DNA of 64,000 bases from Isochrysis galbana (lineage: Eukaryota > Haptophyta > Isochrysidales > Isochrysidaceae). Both the position numbers and the translations under genes were made by a program. Location of the stretch: NCBI GenBank assembly GCA_018136815.1, contig CM030944.1, positions 558,456 to 622,455 of the forward strand, read 5' to 3'. The notes under the pieces were generated by a model. The model saw only the letters and a program-made list of their open reading frames with translations, did not search any database and was not told where the DNA came from. Below, piece by piece: positions 32,272-41,530 of this stretch (positions are counted from its first letter, which is position 1; each line of letters begins with the position of its first letter).

Positions 32272-35200
32272 TCACTCACGTACGGGCTCCTGGTTGAGAT
32301 TGCTGGCTGCACTACGTACAAAAGCATCCACCTTAGCTAGTAACTCACGGGACTTTTCTCCCTGTTGATGCGCAACTGCGCGAGCCGAATCAATGTGCCC
32401 AGCTCGTAACAAGACCGGCACAGCCTCCGACGGAAGAAGCCGGGTCGCATAACGTGCCGCTTCAGCAGGCGCGTCGTTGTTGAAACAAGCTTCTGCAAAG
32501 CTACTCAACTTTATTGGAGGTCGGCGTGCGGACTGAGAAAAGGCCCACAATGCATCCCAATCGCGAAGCCTTGCGAGACCCCGGACCTGAAAACGGCAGA
32601 ATCAATCCAAAGTTAAAGCAGTTTCATGTGAGTTCGATTCATGATCTCTTGCAGATGAGCTCGCCATGATGGAGTCTAGCTGAACTTGGCGCTATCTTGT
32701 TATCCTCACCTTACATCGCCACCAACGCTTGTCGGGAACTTTGAATTCGGAACGGAGCTGCTCCGCAAACATGACCTGCGACGACAGGGATCGAGCACAA
32801 CAACGCTTAATTGAGTGGCAAAGGTGATACCACTACGTTTGGTCGGAGAACGTTAGTCGTGCATGCAACAAAAAATCACAAGGTATGCTCAGAAGCGAAT
32901 AGGCGCTTGTACTCATCGCATGGTTTCATAGGCAAGCATGACCAACCATCACCTGCCTAAAGCAAAAACAACGATAAATCGTCTCATTCAAGGGTTGGTC
33001 AACGAAGCGCCAGTGCCCTCGTGCTAGAGATGCTCCCACATGCTCATTAAGGGCCCCCGGAGGCGGGTTGAGGTTTATAGTAGCATTCTCTATCGCACGC
33101 TGAAGATTGAGTAGTCGGATTTGCTCAGATGTTGCGCCAGCCATGAGTGAAGAGTATGCCGGCGAGAAGTATAACCCACCGGCTCCTGCAGCGCCTGATG
33201 TGGTGGCGCTAATGTTATCGAGAGCCGGTGGCGGCAAGTATTGGGGTTCGCGCCGCGTTGAGGCGTGATGCTCGTAAAACTGGACTGCAACCGCGAGACC
33301 TCGCTGGCGCTGTGCCCAACCGTGCGCGCGATATCTGAAGGCCACAGAAATGAGGCGTCGGCCCCGTGAGCAAATGGCGGGCGAAGGGATGTTCTTCTAT
33401 TTAGGGCAGATTGTAGAGTGGGCGGGTGGTGGTGGCAGCTTGGACTCTTTGGCATCGACGTACCCTTCAACCGCTGCGAGAACCGCAGCCTCGTGCGGCT
33501 GGTCCGAATGGTACAAGTAGTCTTTGAGTGTTTTTGCGTCCGCCTTGCGGCAATAGATCACTAAGAGACGTTGCGCTAAAGGGTATGGTTGCAATAATTC
33601 GAAAAAAAGGGTGGATGGAAGTCGAGTCTGATAGGAAACAAGGTGCACCATGTGAGGTGGCGAAGTGACTACGTACATCGAGCTATGTGGAGAAGTATGC
33701 ATCCTCAAAGTCTGATGCAGGAGGCGCTCAAGGCAATCAGTAGCTAGCCGGAGCTGTTACTGATGGAGGATGCCACAAGCACGCTTACGATTGCAATCAT
33801 ACCTTCAGGTGCAAAATCAAAAGATATATGAGCTCGGTGTCTCCTAGCATGACAGCTTTTGCAAGAGCAGGCCTTTCTTCTCCCATCTGAAGTAGCAACG
33901 GGACCTGACAGAACAAAGGCTGAATTGTGATGAACGCACGGACATTCGAAACAAGCTGTCTCCGTGGATTGCTAGCGTCTATATCCACCGTCGTGTCCAC
34001 CATAACTTCACATCTGCTGCCACGTGCAGGCGCAAGTCTTTTTTGTAGCATCGCAGGCACACGGTGACGCATTTCCCATGACAATGCGGTGTATTCATTC
34101 ACATAACTGAGCAACGAAGCCCACCTGTCTCGAAACATCGGGTTCGTGTTCAATCAGTCGTGCTGCAAGGGACCGACGACCCACGGCGACAGCTTCGGCC
34201 GCTGCCGCAGCAAAGGACGCTCTCGCACTCTTAACCTACAATAGCGCCGCGAAGCACGAGGGATGCAAGGCGACGGTGGTTTGGAGGGCGAAGAGCAAGC
34301 ATCATGAAGCTGCCTTCTGCTGTGCGCATGGTCGCTGGCACCTCGCCGCCAAACGTGATGTTCTCACCTTCGGCACCACTACACCCAAGAGCTCCTCGTC
34401 GGAAAGGGTCGCCACAGCCCCAATTTTGGCCTTCGCCCAATGCAAAACCACCGTGGCTTGCAGCGAGGACAAACCCAACTGCTCGCTCACCCTCATGGCC
34501 AAAAGGTGAGCGTGCTGGACCATAAGACGACGAATGAGCCAGTCTGACGCAGATGCACCGTGAGCATTGAATTGGGCGCGGGTCAGCAATAATCCCACAT
34601 TAGCCGATCTGATTGCCCGTAGTACGCGTGAGATCCGGCACGCGGACAAGAAGGCTTCAGTCAAGGAGGCCCCCGCCGGCACGCCGGGCATGAAGGAATC
34701 CGGAAGCATCTGCGTGCATATGGGTTGACGGGCAGTGGTATGGACTGGCGCCGCAAGAAAAGCGTCTGTGGAAGTATGGACACGCTCCTTAGCTAAGGCG
34801 ACTGTGGAAGTATGCACATTGGACGGGTGACAATTCAGTACCTTGCCCCGTCGATGGAGGTCTTGCATCCCATCGGTGTTCGAGAGCGCGGATCGTTGCC
34901 CTACGTCGTTGACGAAGGATTCTCGCGCCGTATTAGCGTGGCGAGTGCTATTTTCGCGCGCCCCTTCGCATGAACTACGATCGGTGACAGCAACATCTCC
35001 AAGTGGTTTGGTCAAATTTTGTAGTTCGAGCATATGGACGTACGGCTTTCCGTATGCGGCTGCTCTCAGTAATGCGCTCTGCAACTCGTCGTCCATTTCG
35101 TGCTCTGCCGCCGAAATGCATGCTCCAACGGCGGCGCCCAACTCCTCTTGTCGAATAGCGAAAAGCGCAGGAGCAGCGAGAACAGAATCGTGTATGAATA

Positions 35201-37488
35201 CTTCAGAAGCTACTAGTAGCTTAGCTCCCGGTGTCGCTAAAGATGAATTCGGTGTGACTCTTGCCCCACCAAGGGTTGACGCAGGTAAAAGAGCAGAAGC
35301 AGCGGCTGCAATACCTCGCGGTGGCGCGAATATGGAAACATTTGCCGGGTGAACGCGGGTGATTAGCTCAGTAGTATGCGTCGTAATGAACCTGCGTCCA
35401 TGTGTCACACAAAATTGGGCATGTTGACCGTGCTGGAGCAAAGAGCAAGTCAAGGTAGAAAAAGCCCACACTATGATGCTGCGACGGAGCGCAGCGCCGT
35501 GGGCTCTATAGGAGACAGCGACGGTGGGACCCGCTCCGCCCAAAGCGCACAAGATCGCACCCTATCGCAATCGCGGTGATAGCAACGCGCAGCAGCAAGC
35601 AAGCAAAGTGCCTCATCATAGCCTCTCTCACCGAGCGCCGTCGACTTCTGTCACAACCCAAGGCATCTCCTCGAAGGCCAGCTCAGCGGCATCACCGGAC
35701 GGCCCAACCATCAAAGCACGCACACCAGTGCTTGGCGTGCTGCCATGAGAGCCAAATCCATCGCCTCCGCTCTCACCCGTCGCGTCCAAGTCTACTGGCG
35801 ACGACTCGCAGCTCACCGACGGGTCAGAGACGTCAGATGAGGAGCTCGTAGGTGCCGGCCATATCAAGAGGATTGCGTCATTGCCACTCCAGCACATTTC
35901 GTTTGGTGGATGGGAGACGCGCCTGCTAGGAGGAAAGAGCGTAACCGGCTGCATGCAATGTGACGAAATTGTATCAACAGGGCACACCTATGTGCCGAAT
36001 ATCTAGACACAAGCTAGGTTCTGCATCGACTATCCGCACTGGAGACGGGCATAAGTGGCTTTCTCACGTGGTAAATTCGATGATGGGTTTTTCAAAAGCA
36101 GAGGTGAAGACGAGGGCGCGCCGGGAAGGTTGGGAAAAGGCTGCGAGGAGTTTGGCGGAGGGCGAGACCGATAGCATGGAGAACGGGCCTGATGAGAGTG
36201 ATAGGTCCTAGTGGAGGCAAAAGCGAGACGCGAGAGTGATCATTCTGTGGTCGCACCGCCTATTCAACCAAACGCTCTTAGAGTTCCTCGCCAGCTTTTC
36301 CTCCTGGCCAGTATATAATGATGGATGGGGCATTTATTCCTTTGGAATCTTGCCAAAAAACACGAATTTCAAGCTCGACTTAATTCAGTCCGAGTCTCAA
36401 GCTGCGCGTACCTGCACCTTCTCCTCACTAACGAGCTGTAAAGATGGGGATGTGGTTGCAACAAGGACACAAGGACCGGACGACGGTTGTGATGCGTGAG
36501 CTTCGCACGAGTGGCAGCTGTTTGTGATAACCGGAGTACATTGCGATGGAGCAAGCAAAGAATCATTGTTGGCACCCCGTTGAAGGGCTGACGTGTGGGG
36601 ACCGGAAATAATCGGCGATGAAGATTGTACAGCTACCATGGATATAGGCGAGGATTCAAGGCGCGCATCGGCAAGAGGTAAGGCGCGGCGATGAGCGAGT
36701 GATGGAAGGTAAAAGAAGGATAGCGAGCGGTTCAAAATGACAAGAGATTCCTCGAGCACCTGACACGAAGGGGGGCAAGCGAACGAGAACTTTTACGATG
36801 CAATCATACCAGGTGTGCTAGTGACGTTCATGTTAAGCAAATTCCAAGCGCAGCAGTTCCGCATTTAACGTGGCGCATTTGCAAGTAGGCATGGCGTTAT
36901 AGAGCTTTTGGCTGTGTCGCGTTTGTCACCACAAGAGAGGCAAACCAAGAAAAGAGCAGGCTCCAAGTTTACCAAGCATCTATGAGATCTGCAATAACAT
37001 CTCTCGTGGCCAGGTCAGCTCGGCTCAGAATGGGAGCTCACCTCGGCCATCAGAATACCTGAGCTTTCGCACTCGTCTCCGAGTCCAAAGTCGGCGAGCT
37101 GCTCGCCGTGCATCGACCAAATGATCACTCGGCCGCTCTGCAGCACACTGACGAGCTGATGGGTGCTGCTCCAGCCGAGCGCGAGGCAGCGATCGTACTC
37201 CCAGCTCCAGCTAGCAAGTGGCTCTCCTGAAGCGGAAAAGACACGCATCTGTGGCGCCAAGCCGCCCTGTTCTCTGGGAAAACAACTGTGAGGACTCTGC
37301 AACAGCGCGAGCGGCCCGCCGTCCACCTCGGCTGCTCGTGGGCGGACGAGCGGCGGTGGGCGCGGCCAGCGCATGCGGTAGAAGGCACGACGACAGAAGT
37401 ACATCATTTCGCCCTCCTCCCCCTCACGCAGCCGCAGCCAGCCAGACGCGAGCGAGGCAGCGGAGCTGAGTGGGCCCCACGCCTCCAT
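32272..37488 (-). CDS. VPS16: VPS16, HOPS/CORVET tethering subunit (eleven exons)
   Basis: Exons on the minus strand: 37488-37042, 36759-36412, 36207-36068, 35925-35632, 35391-34368, 34235-34125, 33904-33803, 33627-~33460, 33396-32953, 32775-32710 and 32586-32272. All but the 33460/33397 junction have good GT-AG ends and matching phases; total about 1150 aa. The order follows VPS16: a beta-propeller N-terminus (GGPLALLQSPH, FSASGEPLASWSWEYDRCLA), VSHPPNEMCWS ... VVTEVDGAR, then LLRAAAYGK, then VPLLLQMGEERPALAKAVML, EQIRLLNLQR, VMFAEQLRSEFKVPDKRWW and a C-terminal alpha-solenoid. It is longer than animal VPS16 (about 840 aa), mainly through a Ser/Thr-rich insertion in the 1-kb exon. Role: core subunit recruiting SNARE-binding VPS33 for endosome-lysosome/vacuole fusion. 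Confidence 0.9.
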
Positions 37489-38267
37489 CGCCGCCGCGAG
37501 GATGTCCTACTCCTCTTCTCATCAAAACTTGTGACCATCCGGCCGCCGCCAGTTGAAGAAAGAAGAAAGCATCTTTATTTCTAGCAATCGAAAGTAGCTT
37601 TAGTCAGGAGCCATGAGAGCATGAGAGACTAGAACTTTGTTACAATGCCTAGAATCGGGGGTCAGTGCCGCGGTGGTGTAGAGGCCCAGCACAGAGGCTT
37701 TCCTTGTAGGAATAGGAGGTCTGCAGCTGGAGCCTTGGTCTTGGTCCCTTGAGGCACAAGGCACATGGGAAGGGCTACGGGCTGGTGGTGCTTGCTGGTT
37801 GCTTGGTATTTGGTGTTGTGGCATGTGTACTTGTACGTGCTGCGTGAGACTTGCTAGCTCATGGTGGACTTGGACCGAATGTGGATTGCGGCTGACTGGG
37901 GGCCGCTAGGTCCGTGGCTATGGCGCTATACGAGCATCTGGGTTGTGGGCATGTCGAGGCGCCTTCGCAGCTGGGGCTTCGGCCGCGCTGCCTCTCACAT
38001 GGGCCGATGACGGCCGGCGCAACACGACATGGGCGAAGTACGAGAAAGGGGAGGGGAGCGGGCGCGACCCTATCGTTTCAAAGATCTTTGAGAATCTCCA
38101 AAGAGAGTATGCGTACGACAAGCACATAACTCACAAAGAAAACGATTTCCCGGCTCACCAAAAGCAAGGATTCGACCGGGTATGCGCTGTTGTGAGAGAC
38201 AATAGGGCGATTGATCATCAACATTACGACGAGGCAATACTAGCGACGCAAACCACCCTACGGTGGC
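37489..38267. other. Between VPS16 start and DMAP1 stop, no gene seen
   Basis: Short frames only. The region holds the VPS16 5' flank and the DMAP1 3' flank, without recognisable motifs. Confidence 0.45.
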
Positions 38268-39834
38268 CTAGTGGTGTGATCGTTTTGCGGCGCGATCGCC
38301 CAATTCACTCCGTGTGCGCTTGGCAGTGATACCGATCGTGGGGGCTTGGGCTGCGCCGCCTCCCGCCTTCTTGGCCTGCAAATTGTTCCGCTCATACTCG
38401 AGCCGCTTCACTTTGGACTCGAGCTCGATTAGCAGGACTGCGTGGGCGCGGCATTGGTTGTACAGCTTCACAGTGGATTCTGTGGCAAAGAGGCGCGCGG
38501 GCATGCCAAGCTCCTTCATTCGCGCCTCAAATGGCCCCGATTGCTTGTCCGAGGCAGGCTTTTTGTTAGACGCCTCTGCTGATCGAAGCCATACACCGGC
38601 AGAGCGAGGCCGCTTGGGGAGCTCCATGAGCCCTGCAAGTGATGGTAGTCCCGAGAGGGCCAAATCCGCCCCCGAACCCAGCCCTGAGGCTGCAAGAGTC
38701 TCCTTCAAGGCGTGCAACGTCGCCGCCTTTCCACCGGATTTGAGCTGCTTTTTCTGTGCCTTGAGCTTGGCCTCCAAAGCTTTGGCCTGAGTATGGTCAA
38801 GGGAAACGGAGCAGTTCGGCGTTTTGCTGATTCAGGTTGTGCACATGTAATGAGGGCACCTCAAACGCAAACCTGACTTAGACTGAGGGCCACACGTAGC
38901 CGCACAATGTGTCCCAGCTGATGAATCTCATCCTTCCGCGAACGCATGAGCTGCCGTGCGCTGCAACCTACCTGTTCGAGCCTGCGCATCTCTTCCTCAA
39001 CCTCCTCTGCCGTCCTTGCGTACAGACGCTCAAATTCTACTTTCCTCTCCCGCTCGTGCTTTTCATCGAACGTGTAACGGGCCAGCGGGTGCTCGGCCCA
39101 CTCAGTAGCAGAACCAGAGCCAGGCGCAACGCTACTGTTGGCAGCAGCAATCCGGCCCTGTAACAACAACCGGCAAGTTTCGTAGTAGCGCTCCTTGATG
39201 GCTTCCACAGACCGCAACCCTGGCATACGGTCATAGATCACAGGCCAGCGCAGGTCGAATCGGCGGCACAGATCGAAAAGGGTATCAGTCTCCGCCCTGG
39301 TCCAAGTCGCGTGCTGCAGCCACTGCTTGTACTCAGCGTCAGTGTACTTAAGAACCTTCACCACCTACGCACTCAGTGGAAGGACAGCGAGCGGTGTGAG
39401 TGAGCGATCGAGCGATTCAACCCGCCATCCTCGCTCGCACACTCACTCCTCCACCCACACCATTCTCTCTCTTCTGCCTCCCTCGCTCCGCTCCCGTGCC
39501 TCGCCTTGTTAAAACGTGCGAAGGAGTACGATGTAGAGCGATCATTATTCTTCTTCCAGTGCGACAACTCGAGCCCGTCGCTCCGCGCCGCGTTGACGAA
39601 GCCCTTCCACTCCCAGCCAATGACACGGCCGAGCTTCTCCTTGAAGGCCTCTTTCGGCGAGGGCGTCGGCACGAGTGGCGGCGCGCCAGGGATGCCCTTG
39701 CCGTCCTGGTTGAGCAGCGCAAAGACCTCGCGGCTCATCCCTTCTGGCTTCACGATCGATAGCTTCTGCTTCCGCGCCGGAGCCGCGCCGGGCTCCGGCT
39801 TGGCCAGACCGAGGATGTCGCGGAAGTCCGACAT
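38268..39834 (-). CDS. DMAP1: DMAP1/SWC4, SWR1 and NuA4 chromatin subunit (three exons)
   Basis: Exons 39834-39505, 39364-38873 and 38786-38268 give 446 aa. The start MSDFRDILGL and the segments KPEGMSREVFALL, EWKGFVNAARSDG and SFARFNK match DMAP1 in order. Exon 2 carries the SANT-like domain (YTDAEYKQWLQHATWTRAET, DLRWPVIYDRM, IKERYYETCRLLL) and ERLYARTAEEVEEE. Exon 3 has the C-terminal helical domain (ESTVKLYNQCRAHAVLLIEL). The first intron (39504-39365) appears to have a GC donor (AACAAG|GCGAGG), because joining at that point restores FARFNK followed by V-KVLKYTDAEY. The second is GT-AG, 86 nt. Role: histone acetylation and H2A.Z exchange complexes; in animals it also binds DNMT1. A retrotransposon LTR lies 307 bp upstream of the start codon. 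Confidence 0.9.
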
Positions 39835-40141
39835 GACGCCGTCGCGCGGCTGCGCCGCGCCGCGCAAAACAAAACGAAATACCTCATCGGGTGCTCGTAG
39901 TACGGACATTAGATATTCGATACATATATTCACGCTATGTAAAAGATCCATAGAGTATTTTCGGCCAGGTTGTTCTGTCATATATGATATCATATATGAT
40001 ATCTCAGTATTAGTTGCTCTAGACCTGATACTGAGTATCATATGACAAAGCTAGAGGCTAGAGGCTACAATTTAACTAGTTTTACTAGTACAAGTTCGGG
40101 CGCGGGAAATCCCGGCGCTCCCAGCTCCGAGTCCGAGCCCC
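39835..40141. promoter_or_regulatory. DMAP1 upstream region truncated by the retroelement
   Basis: About 300 bp between the DMAP1 start codon and the 5' LTR. It holds a tandem palindrome (ATATATGATATCATATATGA near 39979) and ends in GCCCC, the 5' copy of the target duplication. Similar GATATCA and TATCATATGA text appears past the element at 60183-60240, as expected if both belong to one original intergenic region. Confidence 0.5.
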
Positions 40142-41530
40142 TGTTGTATTCCTGCCCATCTGAAGGCTGTAGGCATGAATATTCGTGTAAGGTGCGCGCT
40201 CACAATTACAATTGAACAGTTCCCCGTGTTGCCACTGACGCACAAGACACACAGATTCGGATTCCCCATGGTCTCAAGTCCAGGTTTGCAGGTTTTGGTC
40301 TCGAAATTTGCGATTCGAATTTTGTTTTTGCTGTTACTATAATTGTTGGCTCGTTTAAGGTAATAAACCGGCATGACTTCGACTTCTCGTTCTGCAGTCG
40401 CTCTGCGAGACTCTCTCTCTCTCTCTCTCTCCGTCCGCCTCTCCTCGGCCGACGGCAAGAAGATTCGTCCAAAACATTCTCCGGTCCCAAGATATCTCGT
40501 GGGGGGTCTCTCCGCGCTCCGCGAGGGAAAGGACGCGATCTCGCTCCGAGATCGGCCTCGCGCCCTCCCACGCTGCCCCGCCGTGCCCTCGGTCCCTCGC
40601 CCCCCCCCGCGGCAGGTTCTTTCCCTCGGCGTGCCGTCCGTCGCCTCCGGCCGTTATATTAATCCCCCCCGCGCGAGGTTCTCTTCTCCCCCGCGCGCGG
40701 TTCGTTTCCTCCGGCCGTCGTTGTTCCCCCCCTCGCTTCGATTCCTCTCGCGGTTCCTTCGATGATTGCCTCCATCTCGTCCGTTCTTCTTCGCGATCCT
40801 CGCGGAGGGGGCACCGACGTTTAATGTTAGTTTCGTCGCGGTTTCGATGAAAGAAAGGAAGAACGAATGGCACGCGCCTCGCGCCTCGCGTCTTGTTTCG
40901 TCGCCCCTTGCTCGTCGCTTGTCTAGAAGGTCTCTCCGCACATCGCCTTCTCCCCCGCGCGAGTTTGGATCTCTCCTCGACCCTCCGCGTTGGCTTCAGC
41001 GGACGAGTTCCACTTTAACGATAGTTCGAACCCTTCGGTGGCGTAGTTATGCGCTCTCTTTCCGTATATCTTCGCGCATGACGAGCGATCGCGACTTCAG
41101 CCTTCGCCGCGCGGGGAGGGGTTTGTTTATCGTATGATTCCGGAGTGTTTACGTTAGTTTTCTGAGCCCAAGGACTTTGGTTTTTGGTTTCTTGTGAGTG
41201 ATTTTTGTAGCAACTTCGTCGAGTCCCACCGTGTTCCCAAGCGAGTCCCCCCGAGTTCCCGAGTCTATACCCCGAGTCAACGAGTCAATACAAGTCAAGC
41301 ACGCGCCTGAGCCACCCCCAGTCGCCTGCCACCACCTCCCACAAGCCTCCTTCCGCACTTCCGCGCCCACCGTGCTCCGTGCGTGCGTCGTGCGTCGTGC
41401 GTCGATCACCATGCCCGTAGTCAACCCCGAGGAAAGCTCCATGAGCTCCCCACAAGAACCGCGTTCCGCGCTAGCTGCCGGCGCGCCCTCGCAGGCAATC
41501 TCCAAGAGTGAGATCAGCCTTGCTCTGACA
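40142..41530 (+). repeat. 5' LTR (1389 bp), includes Gag start codon
   Basis: Identical, apart from C-run lengths, to 58535-59926. It contains a CT microsatellite (40407-40430) and, near its end, ATG 41411 and the first 40 codons of Gag. The LTR limit CTCTGACA at 41530 is fixed by the target duplication at the other end of the element. What follows (AGCACAAAATCTTCG) is not a tRNA-type TGG primer site. Confidence 0.9.

Noticed and set aside
32630-32660. tRNA-like GTTCGATTC T-loop text
   Set aside because: No acceptor stem or anticodon arm can be formed around it, and it lies in a VPS16 intron.
38951-38971. A possible intron in DMAP1 with CAG|GTAGGT and ...GGCAG|CTC
   Set aside because: It would be only 21 nt and is in frame, so it is kept as coding.
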